Below, in pieces: positions 43,963-52,420 of a DNA stretch of 64,000 nt (position 1 is the first letter of the stretch; every line of letters begins with the position of its first letter). The stretch covers positions 744,001-808,000 of the forward strand of contig NZ_FOHS01000002.1 of assembly GCF_900111515.1 (NCBI RefSeq). Direction: 5' to 3'. The stretch is from Hymenobacter actinosclerus. GTDB lineage: Bacteria; Bacteroidota; Bacteroidia; Cytophagales; Hymenobacteraceae. The notes beneath the pieces were generated by a model. It saw only the letters and a list, made by a program, of their open reading frames with translations. It did no database searches and was not told the origin of the DNA. Position numbers and translations under genes: made by a program.

Positions 43963-44063
43963 GCTGAGCGTGGTCGAAGCATCTCTACCGCTTCATTGTA
44001 ATAGGGTTGATTAGCCAGAGGTAGAGATGCTTCGACTACGCGTTACTTCGCTCAGCATGACGC
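43956..44063. repeat. Palindrome overlapping the epimerase start
   Basis: GCGTCATGCTGAGCGTGGTC at 43956 opens an arm of about 34 bases whose inverse, with a short insertion, ends at 44063 and is followed by eight Ts. It lies between the glycosyltransferase stop and the epimerase start on the same strand. The ATG of the epimerase is the CAT in GTCATGCTGA read on the other strand. Confidence 0.85.
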
Positions 44064-44091
44064 TTTTTTTTCACCTTCCAAAAGCCCCTGC

Positions 44092-44784
44092 TTACCGGTG
44101 GTTGATGAGCGTTTTGTAGGTGCGGGCAATGCGGGCGGGCTCTACTTTCAGAAAGTAGAGCGCGAAGGCCGTAAGGTTGGCCAGCTGCACCCGCAGCCAG
44201 CTGTTCTGCTCGTACTTGCGGGCCGATACCAGCACGCTTTGGGGTACGATGTAGAACGAGGCCACCCGGCGGATGCGCTGGATAATCTCGAAGTCCTCCA
44301 TCACCACAAACCGCTCGTTGAAGCCGCCCAGCTGCCCAAACAATTCGCGGGTGATGAACAGGGTCTGGTCGCCGCCGCGGCTCATGAGGCCCTTAAAGCG
44401 GGTGCCGTAGCTGTTGATGCGCAGCAGTGGGTGGGGCGAATTGAAGCGGAAGCGGTAGCAGCCCGCCGCGTGGCCCGCCGCAACGGCCCGCGCGATGGTG
44501 CCCGCGTACTCGGGATGAATACCGACATCGGCGTGCACGAAATAAAGCAGCTCGTGGCGGGCGTGGGCCGCGCCATAATTCATTTGGGCGGCCCGGCCGG
44601 GGCTTGGGGCCTGCAGTACGGTGGCCCCGGCGGCCTCGGCCAGCGCGGCGGTGCCATCGGTGCTCAGGGCATCTACCACCAGAATTTCTACCTGCCCGGG
44701 AGCGGCGTAGCGGCGCAGCTCCTGCACCAGCCGGCCGATGTTGGCGGCCTCGTTGTAGGTAGGAATGATGACGCTTAGAAGCAT
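44092..44784 (-). CDS. Family 2 glycosyltransferase, TIGR04283 type
   Basis: A 230-residue GT-A glycosyltransferase without membrane helices at the front. SVIIPTYNEAANIGRL starts the fold, DALSTDGT is the nucleotide-binding segment, PGRAAQMNYGA and FVHADVG give the metal-binding region, and GGFNERFVVMEDFEI is the acceptor-side motif. This matches the family called rSAM/selenodomain-associated transferase 2. The long frame continuing to 45645 is open by chance; homology begins at the ATG at 44784. It heads the minus-strand run of ten genes. Confidence 0.92.
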   Translation of the reverse strand: MLLSVIIPTYNEAANIGRLVQELRRYAAPGQVEILVVDALSTDGTAALAEAAGATVLQAPSPGRAAQMNYGAAHARHELLYFVHADVGIHPEYAGTIARAVAAGHAAGCYRFRFNSPHPLLRINSYGTRFKGLMSRGGDQTLFITRELFGQLGGFNERFVVMEDFEIIQRIRRVASFYIVPQSVLVSARKYEQNSWLRVQLANLTAFALYFLKVEPARIARTYKTLINHR

Positions 44785-45021
44785 AGGACAGCTGAACAGG
44801 AGCACAAGGTGCGTAATTTCCGGCGGCCGCGGGAGCGCCCCCGGCCCGCCATATACGTGGCGCCCGGCCCGGCCAGTTTGCGCGGCCAGGCAATCCGGCG
44901 GGCCGGGCGGCGCGTTTATTGCAACGGGCCGCACCACGGCCGGGCATTTGCCCGTATGGCTTAACCACTTGGCAACGCCGCTGCCCCCGCTGGGCCGGTC
45001 CTCTTTTTTACTTTCCGACGC

Positions 45022-45804
45022 ATGATTTTCTACCGCACCCTCCTGCTGACCGCCCTTAGCGTCTCTACGTTTTCGGCAACGGCCTGCAACGGCCCCGCCG
45101 AAACCGCGGCCACCCCGGCGGCCCTCACGGCCGCGCCAACCGCGGCGGCCTCCGCTTTCGACCACAGCGCCTTCGACCGGCTGCTGAAAAAGTACGTGAA
45201 CGGCCAGGGCCGCGTGAACTACAAGGGCTTCAAGAGCGAGGAAAAAGCGTTCAACGCCTACCTCGCCCAGCTCAGCCAGAACCCGCCCAGAGCCACCGAC
45301 CCGCAGGCCGAGCAGATGGCCTTCTGGATCAATGCTTACAACGCCTACACCATCCGCCTGATTCTGGATAACTACCCGCTCAAGAGCATCAAGGATATCG
45401 GGGAGCCCTGGAAGAAACTGTTCATTCCCATCGGAGGCACCAAAATGAGCCTCGACGACATCGAGCACGGCATTCTGCGCAAGAAATTCGACGATCCGCG
45501 CATTCACTTCGCGCTGGTGTGCGCTTCCATCTCGTGCCCGGCGCTGCGCCCCGAAGCGTACACGGCCGCCCGCCTCAACGCCCAGCTCGACGCCCAGGGC
45601 CGCGCCTTTCTCAACGACCCCGGCAAAAACAAGCTCTCCGCCCAAAGCGCCCAGCTTTCCAACTATTTCAACTGGTACAAAGACGACTGGAACAAGAACG
45701 GCCAGTCGGTGGTGAAGTGGGTGAACAAGTACGCCAAAACCAAAATCAGCGACAACACTAAAATTGGGTACCTGGACTACAACTGGAACCTGAACGAGCA
45801 GTAA
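45022..45804 (+). CDS. DUF547 family lipoprotein or periplasmic protein
   Basis: A 260-residue exported protein. The hydrophobic N-terminus ends in ATACNG, a possible lipobox with Cys22. The DUF547 domain covers about residues 55-255, with MAFWINAYNAYTIRLILDNY, SLDDIEHGILRKKF and HFALVCASISCPALRPEAY, the last containing a CxxxxCP pattern. DUF547 genes are often found with the TIGR04283-type glycosyltransferase, here divergently placed 237 bases away. Function unknown. Confidence 0.9.
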   Translation: MIFYRTLLLTALSVSTFSATACNGPAETAATPAALTAAPTAAASAFDHSAFDRLLKKYVNGQGRVNYKGFKSEEKAFNAYLAQLSQNPPRATDPQAEQMAFWINAYNAYTIRLILDNYPLKSIKDIGEPWKKLFIPIGGTKMSLDDIEHGILRKKFDDPRIHFALVCASISCPALRPEAYTAARLNAQLDAQGRAFLNDPGKNKLSAQSAQLSNYFNWYKDDWNKNGQSVVKWVNKYAKTKISDNTKIGYLDYNWNLNEQ

Positions 45805-45814
45805 GCCTGAATGG

Positions 45815-45901
45815 GGTTTTCTCGCAGAGGAGCGCAGAGGTTAAAAGGAGGGTCATCTCCTTACCTCTGCGCATGCCTCTGCGCTCCTCTGCGAGAAAAC
45901 C
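45815..45901. repeat. Perfect 26-base-arm palindrome with internal tandem repeat
   Basis: GGTTTTCTCGCAGAGGAGCG (arm 45815-45840) is repeated in exact inverse at 45876-45901. Within each arm GCAGAGG.GCGCAGAGG is a small tandem repeat. It fills the gap between two same-strand genes and ends 12 bases before the next ATG, so it would strongly fold the leader of that gene. Confidence 0.88.
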
Positions 45902-45912
45902 GATTCCACCCC

Positions 45913-46521
45913 ATGAAAGTCCTGCTGTTTCTCTTCTTCCTGCTCCCCGCCCTCACCCAGGCCCAAACGCCGGCGCCCGAAACGCGACGTTATGCCATTG
46001 AGGTAGCCGGCCTGCGGGTGGGCACCATGACGGCCACCCGCCAGCTGCCCACGCCCGCCAACCCCGAAACCATCAGCACCCTCACCAGCGACGTGCAGGT
46101 GGATATTCTCTTCTACCACCTCGTCATCTACTACAAGGTAACCAACTACGTGCGCGCCGACGGCCAGCTGCGGCTTTCCACCGTAAATGCGCGCACCAAC
46201 CAGGGCAATTTCAGCTCGCGCACCGAATGGAAAGAGGACCACTACGACATCGTGGCCGACCAGTACAAACACCGCTACCGGGCCACCGAAACCCGGCCCA
46301 TCCGCTACACCGTTACCGACATGTTTTTCGGGGAGCCAGCGAACCAGCCGCGCGCCTTCGCCGAGTATTTCGGGGATTTTTTCGTGGTGAAGCCCGGCAA
46401 AGCCGGCCGCTACCAGGCCACCCGTGCCGGCCGCGAGGATGAGTACCAATATAAGGACGGCCAATTGATGACCTTAATCAAGAAAAACCCACTGAAGAAC
46501 TTCATCATCAGGGTTTTGTAA
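45913..46521 (+). CDS. Exported DUF3108/DUF6134-like protein
   Basis: A 202-residue protein with a signal peptide (MKVLLFLFFLLPALTQA). The body is beta-rich, with YAIEVAGLRVGTMTATRQ at the front and TVTDMFFGEPANQPRAFAEY later, fitting the DUF3108-like group of periplasmic proteins that have no assigned function. The family call is made from pattern only. It follows the DUF547 gene on the same strand, with a perfect hairpin between them. Confidence 0.7.
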   Translation: MKVLLFLFFLLPALTQAQTPAPETRRYAIEVAGLRVGTMTATRQLPTPANPETISTLTSDVQVDILFYHLVIYYKVTNYVRADGQLRLSTVNARTNQGNFSSRTEWKEDHYDIVADQYKHRYRATETRPIRYTVTDMFFGEPANQPRAFAEYFGDFFVVKPGKAGRYQATRAGREDEYQYKDGQLMTLIKKNPLKNFIIRVL

Positions 46522-46575
46522 AACGGGACTACCGCACGACGTAGGGTGGGGTTTGCCCCCGCCCCTACGTCATTC

Positions 46576-48021
46576 TTACTGCAGCTTGTAGGCCACATCG
46601 AGGCCCAGCTGCATGAGCGGCGTTATTTCCTGGTGGTCGACGATGAGCTTTTGGTTGATGCGGGCGCCCACCGGGTAAGGGTACACCTTGTTGAAGATTT
46701 CGCTGATGCCCAGCCCGCTGCTGTTGGCCAGAATCAGCTCCTGCACCAGCTCGCCCGCGCCCGGGGCCACCATGGCGCCGCCCAATATGCGGCGGGTCTG
46801 GCCGGGGATGGGTAGGCGGTTCTTTTCGATGAACAGCAGCAGCCGGCCGTACTGGTAGTCGTCCACCACGGCCCGGTCGTCGTCGGCGAAGTCGGTTTCC
46901 CACCGTTCGTAACGGAGGCCGCGCTTTTGCAGCTCCGGCTCATCGAGGCCGAAATGGGCCACTTCGGGGTCGGTGAAGGTGACCCAGGAAAAGTGGTCGT
47001 AGTTGAGTTTCTTTTTGATAGGCGAGAAGAAATTGAACACCAGCAGGCGCATGTGCAGCTCGGCCCCGTGGCTGAACTTGAGCGAGTTGGCCGCATCGCC
47101 GGCTACGAAGATATCGGGGTTGCTGGTGCCCAGGTGCTCGTCGAGCCGGATGTGGCCGTCGTCGTCCACTTCCACGCCGGCCCGCTCCAGCTCCAGGCCC
47201 TCGAAGCTCACCTGCCGCCCGATGGCCACGTAGCCGATATCAAAATCAAGCCCGAACTCCGCGCCCTGGGTAGGCTTGATGCGGGCGTGGGTGGGGCTGC
47301 TGAAACTGGTTACTTCGGCATTCAGGTGCAGCGTCAGGCCCTCGGCGAGCAGCCGCTCCTCCAGCACCCGGCTGATGCTGGCGTCTTCGTGGGGCAGCAG
47401 GCGCGGGCCGTGCTGCACGATGGTTACCTGCGAGCCCAGCCGCTGCATGGCCTGGCCCAGCTCCGCGCCGTTGGGGCCGCCGCCCACCACCAGCAGCCGG
47501 GCGGGCAGCTCGCGTAGGTCCCAGACGTGCTGGTTGTCATAAAGCCGCACCTGCTCTGCGCCCGGCACCGCCAGCTGCCGGGGGCGCGAGCCGGTGGCCA
47601 CCACCAGCTTGCGCCCCTGGTAGGTTTGCCCATTGATTTCGACCTCGTGCCGACCCACGAATTTGGGCTGCCCGATTTCGACCGTAACACCCTGCCGGCG
47701 CAGGTAGTCGGGGTTTTCGTGGGGTCGGATGATGGCCTGGCGGCTGGCCACGTAGTCCATCACCTTGGCCATATCGGCCTTGCCACTCACTTCCAGACCG
47801 AACTGCGCCGCCTGCCGGGCCTGGTGCACCTGCCGCGAGGCGTGGATAAGCGCCTTGCTGGGCACGCAGCCGTGGTTGAGGCAGTCGCCGCCCACATCCT
47901 CAGCGGTGCGGTCAATCAGCAGCACCCGCATATCGGCCCTGGTCATAAACAGGGCCAGCCCCAGTCCGGCCGAGCCGGCTCCAAGCACAATCAGGTCAAA
48001 TTCAGGGATTGAGTCAGCCAT
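46576..48021 (-). CDS. FAD-dependent pyridine nucleotide-disulfide oxidoreductase
   Basis: A 481-residue cytoplasmic flavoprotein of the dihydrolipoamide dehydrogenase/mercuric reductase group. FAD binds at GAGSAG (14-19), the redox disulfide is GGDCLNHGCVPSK (Cys47/Cys52), the NAD(P) fold has VVGGGPNGAELG, and IFVAGDAANS is the second FAD motif. The usual C-terminal HPHPTxSE with the catalytic His-Glu pair is replaced by KVYPYPVGARIN, so it is neither a normal lipoamide dehydrogenase nor glutathione reductase. Substrate unknown. Other ATGs up to 48063 are in frame; the one before ADSIPEFDL gives the usual front. Confidence 0.9.
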   Translation of the reverse strand: MADSIPEFDLIVLGAGSAGLGLALFMTRADMRVLLIDRTAEDVGGDCLNHGCVPSKALIHASRQVHQARQAAQFGLEVSGKADMAKVMDYVASRQAIIRPHENPDYLRRQGVTVEIGQPKFVGRHEVEINGQTYQGRKLVVATGSRPRQLAVPGAEQVRLYDNQHVWDLRELPARLLVVGGGPNGAELGQAMQRLGSQVTIVQHGPRLLPHEDASISRVLEERLLAEGLTLHLNAEVTSFSSPTHARIKPTQGAEFGLDFDIGYVAIGRQVSFEGLELERAGVEVDDDGHIRLDEHLGTSNPDIFVAGDAANSLKFSHGAELHMRLLVFNFFSPIKKKLNYDHFSWVTFTDPEVAHFGLDEPELQKRGLRYERWETDFADDDRAVVDDYQYGRLLLFIEKNRLPIPGQTRRILGGAMVAPGAGELVQELILANSSGLGISEIFNKVYPYPVGARINQKLIVDHQEITPLMQLGLDVAYKLQ

Positions 48022-48232
48022 AGAAACAGCGGTAGAAGCAAGCATAAAGTTGTCGTCGGGCATTCACCCGGTTTAGCAGCATACGGGCTCCGGCGGGGTT
48101 TCGGTATAGCGCGGCAATGGTCTTATCTGACCTAAGCCGGTTGCTGCCCCAGTTGTAAGCTGCCCCATATTGCGCCGCCCGGTTCAGTTGGCGCTGCTTA
48201 CTTTGGATTGCCAATGAACGTTTGCTGCAGCC

Positions 48233-48805
48233 ATGCCTCTCTCCTATACCAACCGCCGCCAGGAAACCTACTACATCCGGGCAGCCCGCACCAATAAGGG
48301 CGGCGTGCGCTAGTACGTTATCAAGGATTTCACCAAGTACCCGGCAGAAGAAATCCGGGACCAACTGCCCGACGGGTTCGAGTGGTACGAGTACCCGGAA
48401 GACGGCAGAACGACGCTTCGCAAAGTCGTGCCCACCCGCGTACCCGCCGCCATGCTGGCCACGGTGCGCGAGCTGACCACCCGCTACTCGCCCTGCGAAG
48501 TGCTGCACTTCGATGTGGAGCCCGAGGCCGTAACGGTGTACGAGTATCCCTACGGCCCCGACGAGTTGGGCATGCCGCTGGCCGATATTCTCAAATTCGT
48601 GTACTTCTCGCCCGTTCTGCGGTTCGTGCTGCTGCCCGGGGGCGGCAGCTATCAGGTGCAGCGCATCTGCCAGTACCCCGGCCTCGAAGGCTGGATACCT
48701 CTCGAAACCAGCCCCGACTTAGTGGCCCTCGTCACCAGGTTTGCCCCGCACATCGGCCAGGAAAGTCTGGTTGACTTCTGGATTGAAGGCGAAGCAGATT
48801 TCTAG
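48233..48805 (+). pseudogene. Small protein gene interrupted by an in-frame TAG
   Basis: A 190-codon frame starts MPLSYTNRRQETYYIRAART and is broken at codon 27 by TAG (48311-48313), in the context GGVR-stop-YVIKD. Beyond the stop the same frame runs on without break to 48805 with sensible codon use, ending WIEGEADF. The N-terminal pattern (TNRRxxTYYIRxxxTKKGxxRYYV) is a known small family of unknown function, in which a tyrosine would be expected at the stop; TAC or TAT to TAG is a single change. An internal ATG at 48428 could give a 125-residue fragment. A sequencing error or real decay are both possible. Confidence 0.75.
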
Positions 48806-48817
48806 GGGCCGGAGCGC

Positions 48818-48955
48818 GTGGCGTAGAGACGCCTATTTGCGTCTGGTGGTTGAACGACCCCGTTCGCGTCGTTGGCTATCGGCTGCCAGTTGGCGCGAAC
48901 AGCATCGTTGCATCGTCATCGTTCAACGACGAGATGCAAATAGGCGTCTCTACAC
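48818..48955. repeat. Intergenic palindrome, GTAGAGACGC family
   Basis: GTGGCGTAGAGACGCCTATT opens an arm of about 37 bases that is inverted, with a few mismatches, at about 48919-48955. The core GTAGAGACGC and GTTCAACGACGAGA is shared with 12789-12890. Confidence 0.82.
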
Positions 48956-49027
48956 CGTTCATTGGCCCCGCTACCGGCCCGAAACAACTACTTTGCGGGC
49001 TCCTACCCTATCTGCTTCCCGGCCCCA

Positions 49028-50257
49028 ATGTCCCGAATTCTTCCCACCATCGTGCTGGCGCAGTTCTGCTGCACCTCGCTGTGGTTTGCCGGCAACGCCG
49101 TAGCGCCCGAGCTGGCGGCCCGCGTGGGCCAGCCGGCCAGCTTTGGGGCCGCCCTTACCAGCGCCGTGCAGCTGGGCTTCATTGGCGGCACGCTGGTATT
49201 TGCGCTGCTGGCCGTGGCCGACCGGTTTTCGCCTTCGCGGGTATTTTTTGTGAGTGCGCTGCTGGCGGCGGGCTGCAACCTGGCCCTTAACCTGCCGGGC
49301 CTGGGGGCCCCGGGGCTGCTGGCGGCCCGGGTGCTCACCGGATTTTTCCTGGCCGGCATCTACCCGGTGGGCATGAAGCTGGCCGCCGACTACTACGAGG
49401 CCGGGCTGGGCCGCTCGCTGGGGTTTCTAGTGGGGGCGCTGGTGCTGGGCACGGCCTTCCCACACCTGCTGCGCGGCCTGGGCGAGCTGGGCGGCTCCGG
49501 CGGCGGCGCGGGCGGCCCGCTGCCCTGGCAGCTGGTAACTGTTGGCACCTCGGCGCTGGCGGCGCTGGGCGGCACGGTCCTGGTGCTGCTGGTGCCCGAT
49601 GGGCCCTTCCGCCGGGCGGGGCAACGCCTGAAGCCCGGCGCGTTGTTGGCGGGGTTCCGGGAGCCGGAGTTTCGGGCGGCGGCGCTGGGCTACTTCGGGC
49701 ACATGTGGGAGCTGTACACGTTCTGGGCCTTCGTGCCGGTGGTGCTGGCGGCCTGGCAGGCGGCCCACCCGGCGGCGGCCAGCTTCAGTGGGCCACTGGC
49801 GGCGTTTGGCATTATCGGGGTGGGCAGCCTGGGGTGCGTGGGCGCGGGGCTGCTGGCCCAGCGGCGCGGAGCCCGGCCGGTGGCGGCCGGGGCCCTGGCG
49901 CTGTCGGGCTTGTGCTGCCTAGCCTCGCCGCTGGTGCTGGGCGGCGGCTCGGCGGGGGGGCTGCTGGCGTTTCTGGGGTTCTGGGGACTGGTAGTGGTGG
50001 CCGACTCGCCCCTGCTCTCGACGCTGGTAGCCAGCAGCGCCCCGGCCCCCACCCGCGCCACGGCCCTCACGCTGGTTACTTGCCTGGGTTTCGCCCTCAC
50101 CATCGCCAGCCTCCAACTCACCAGCCGGCTAGTTCCGCTACTCGACCCGCGCTACCTGCTGGCCCCGCTGGCCCTGGGGCCGCTGCTGGGGCTGTGGGGA
50201 TTGTTGGGGCGGGTAGTGGTGGGCAACACAACTATTTATAAGACACCAGTAGCGTAG
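49028..50257 (+). CDS. MFS transporter
   Basis: A 409-residue inner-membrane transporter with about 12 hydrophobic segments. Features include IVLAQFCCTSLWFAGNAVAP in helix 1 and FFLAGIYPVGMKLAADYYE after helix 4, typical of the CynX/NarK-like MFS group. A glycine-rich loop (GSGGGAGG) lies near residue 160. Substrate unknown. The last 145 bases of the gene are repeated in diverged form at 51047-51191. The start is the ATG before SRILPTIVLAQ. Confidence 0.9.
   Translation: MSRILPTIVLAQFCCTSLWFAGNAVAPELAARVGQPASFGAALTSAVQLGFIGGTLVFALLAVADRFSPSRVFFVSALLAAGCNLALNLPGLGAPGLLAARVLTGFFLAGIYPVGMKLAADYYEAGLGRSLGFLVGALVLGTAFPHLLRGLGELGGSGGGAGGPLPWQLVTVGTSALAALGGTVLVLLVPDGPFRRAGQRLKPGALLAGFREPEFRAAALGYFGHMWELYTFWAFVPVVLAAWQAAHPAAASFSGPLAAFGIIGVGSLGCVGAGLLAQRRGARPVAAGALALSGLCCLASPLVLGGGSAGGLLAFLGFWGLVVVADSPLLSTLVASSAPAPTRATALTLVTCLGFALTIASLQLTSRLVPLLDPRYLLAPLALGPLLGLWGLLGRVVVGNTTIYKTPVA
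50071..50215 (+). repeat. MFS 3' end, first copy of a diverged direct repeat
   Basis: These 145 bases encode the segment from LVTCLGFALTIASLQL to LLGRV. They align without gaps to 51047-51191 with about 11 differences by eye. The copies flank AT-rich DNA (50258-51030). Confidence 0.85.
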
Positions 50258-50383
50258 TCCCGGTACCATTGGAAAGCATGCTGTTGGTGAATTGCTTTAA
50301 CTAGCTATCTTGCAGGAGTGACATCAATATGTATATTAGTTGATGTTCTTTCAAAACCACAGTTAAAACAATCAAAATACCCA

Positions 50384-50989
50384 ATGAAATTCAACATAGA
50401 TTTACAAAAGCTACTTCCTTTCGGATACCTTTTTCTGGTTGTTATTGGAGTGCTTAAAGAAAGCATATTCTATTATCATATTGGAATAAATATTTTAAAA
50501 TATTCGAACATAATGGATATTTTAATAAGCCCTATTGCTGATATCACTTCAACTCCTATGATTCTTGTTTCACTTATTGTTATTACATTCATATTTTATC
50601 TTATCATTTTATATCTATCTAAGAATTATCACAACCTAAAGGTTAATAAATTTATTGGGTCTAAAACAAATTCAGAGGAATTGACTGAATTATAAATTAA
50701 AAATAAATTTGGACAAACATTTATTGCTATGCTTGCCATCGGAATGATATCCTTTTTTCTTGGAGTAGGCCAAGGAAAGGGGAAAGCAGTGGCTACTAAA
50801 AATGAAAATGGAACTCTCGAATATAATAGTATTTTAACATTTAACTCAAATGGCCCATCAGAAAAAATATATTTAATTGGCACAAATAGTGCTAATGCAT
50901 TTTATTTTGTGAGAGGAAATAAAAATGTTAAAATATCGCCAATGCTCTCTATAAAGACAATAGAATTGGAGAACAAAAACTCTAAATAG
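50384..50989 (+). pseudogene. AT-rich membrane protein gene split by an in-frame TAA
   Basis: The frame from ATG 50384 encodes MKFNIDLQKLLPFGYLFLVV and three hydrophobic segments, then meets TAA at 50693-50695. The same frame continues straight on (IKNKFGQTFIAMLAIGMISF), giving a fourth hydrophobic segment and a soluble tail to 50989, 201 codons in all. Either one gene is broken, or two short genes lie in the same frame (50384-50695 and 50729-50989). I do not recognise the family. Base composition is far more AT-rich than the chromosome, a sign of transfer. Confidence 0.5.
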
Positions 50990-51046
50990 AGTAACAGGAG
51001 TTGAGGAACCAGAATCACCGTTTCTCTCATCTATGGCGGTCTTCGC

Positions 51047-51191
51047 GCTGGTTACCTGCCTGAGTTTCGCCCTCACCATCGCCAGCCTCCAACTCACGAG
51101 CCGGCTGGTTCCGCTGCTCGACCCGCGCCACTTGTTGGCCGCGCTGGCCCTGGGGCCGCTGCTGGGGCTGTGGGGGTTGTTGGGGCGGGGG
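51047..51191 (+). pseudogene. Fragment of an MFS transporter gene (second copy of repeat)
   Basis: This GC-rich piece encodes LVTCLSFALTIASLQLTSRL and onward to LLGRG, matching the last helix and tail of the 49028-50257 gene at roughly 92 percent by eye. It has no upstream part; it is flanked by AT-rich DNA on both sides. An open frame from 51033 to 51320 runs through it and on into AT-rich DNA but is unlikely to be a gene. Confidence 0.8.
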
Positions 51192-51327
51192 GTGGAATAT
51201 TATTCTTGGGACCGAAGAACAATAGTAGAGTTTAGGCCAATGGCAATATTTAAGCGATTTACTGTTGGCGGGTTAGTCCTACTATCTATATTGCGACAGG
51301 ACCAACAATACAAAGCCTAAACGAAAT

Positions 51328-52314
51328 ATGAAACGACTCTTATTTTTATTTTTTACAATGCTTCTCTCTGCACCTGCCTATTCTCAGGCACTTGTTGACT
51401 TTAGCAAGTTTCCGAACACTACCGACGACACGACCGCTCTATCCACATCGGTGCTACTTGACAAACTTGATTGGGAGTCTGTTAAGAGGCATAGTATCTA
51501 TACTGATACTCACCGTGCTTCTGAAACTAGTGATAATTTATTTATAATATATGAATATTCAGACCGAACAAAAGGCGCCTCATTTAGAATCACAAGCTAT
51601 AAAGGAGTAATACTAAAATACTACGTTGATTCCAGCAGTGTATATCCTATGAATAAAATTTTATATTTTAATAAAAAGATATGGCTTAATTACATAAATA
51701 ATATTTTACCATCTCTGCCAGATGAATTTAAACTTAGCATAAATGAACCCAACAATATTTTAAGAGCTTATTACAAGCTTGTAGGTGTGGACTCAGGCGA
51801 CGAATATGGATTCATTTGTGAGTATTCAGCAGTAGGCATGCCACCAATTAGAAGAGGGGCTGTCATTACACTTTTACAACACCAACGTATAGACTTAATT
51901 AGAAATCTTATGAAGTATCCAAATATCCAAACAAGAATGTATGCAATCGATGCGATGATATACAATAGCAATAAATCAAATCATATAATTAGTCAATTAA
52001 ATAAAAAGATACGCAAAAGTAAAAATACATTATTCAGTCATAAAAACAAAGACCCACAATTAATTAATCATATTAAGACACTCTCGGATTCTATATCTAT
52101 TCTGAATTACAATATTTTATCAAAAGATGAATGGATTGGTATTCACAATTTACGCGACAGCAAATTAAAAGTCAAAACCTGTGGCAATGCTGGGTCTTAT
52201 AAGGTCTATGAAACTCCTATTTCTGAACTACTTTCAAATAAGGGCATCAATGAGATGCTTAAATGGTATAAAAACTTTGAGAGAATGGATTACTTCTTAA
52301 TGTATGCAAATTAG
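51328..52314 (+). CDS. AT-rich secreted protein of unknown function
   Basis: A 328-residue protein with a clear signal peptide (MKRLLFLFFTMLLSAPAYS). The mature part is rich in Asn, Lys, Ile and Tyr. It includes a helical section (ITLLQHQRIDLIRNLMKYPN, then YAIDAMIYN) that looks like a HEAT-type helix pair, and a lysine-rich stretch near residue 225. I do not recognise the family. Codon use is AT-rich, as in the DNA before the MFS fragment, so it probably belongs to the same transferred patch. Confidence 0.75.
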   Translation: MKRLLFLFFTMLLSAPAYSQALVDFSKFPNTTDDTTALSTSVLLDKLDWESVKRHSIYTDTHRASETSDNLFIIYEYSDRTKGASFRITSYKGVILKYYVDSSSVYPMNKILYFNKKIWLNYINNILPSLPDEFKLSINEPNNILRAYYKLVGVDSGDEYGFICEYSAVGMPPIRRGAVITLLQHQRIDLIRNLMKYPNIQTRMYAIDAMIYNSNKSNHIISQLNKKIRKSKNTLFSHKNKDPQLINHIKTLSDSISILNYNILSKDEWIGIHNLRDSKLKVKTCGNAGSYKVYETPISELLSNKGINEMLKWYKNFERMDYFLMYAN

Positions 52315-52362
52315 GACAGCGAAGTGTTAGCATGACACTCTTTTACGTCATTCAAACCCCAC

Positions 52363-52399
52363 GAAAACGCCCCGCAAATTTCCAGCTGCGGGGCGTTTT
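52363..52399. terminator. Bidirectional terminator
   Basis: AAAACGCCCCGCA and TGCGGGGCGTTTT are perfect inverses around an 11-base loop, between the convergent AT-rich gene and the molybdenum hydroxylase operon. Confidence 0.85.
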
Positions 52400-52420
52400 G
52401 CGTTACTCCAGCGGCTAGAG

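Noticed and set aside
44785..45645. Long N-terminal extension of the glycosyltransferase
   Set aside because: It covers the DUF547 gene on the opposite strand; high GC opens such frames by chance.
48014..48508. Reverse-strand ORF over the broken gene
   Set aside because: No family signs, and the forward frame has clear protein-like sequence on both sides of the TAG.
51033..51320. 95-codon ORF over the MFS fragment
   Set aside because: The conserved part is a copy of a transporter end and the rest is unrelated AT-rich DNA; it is better called a fragment.
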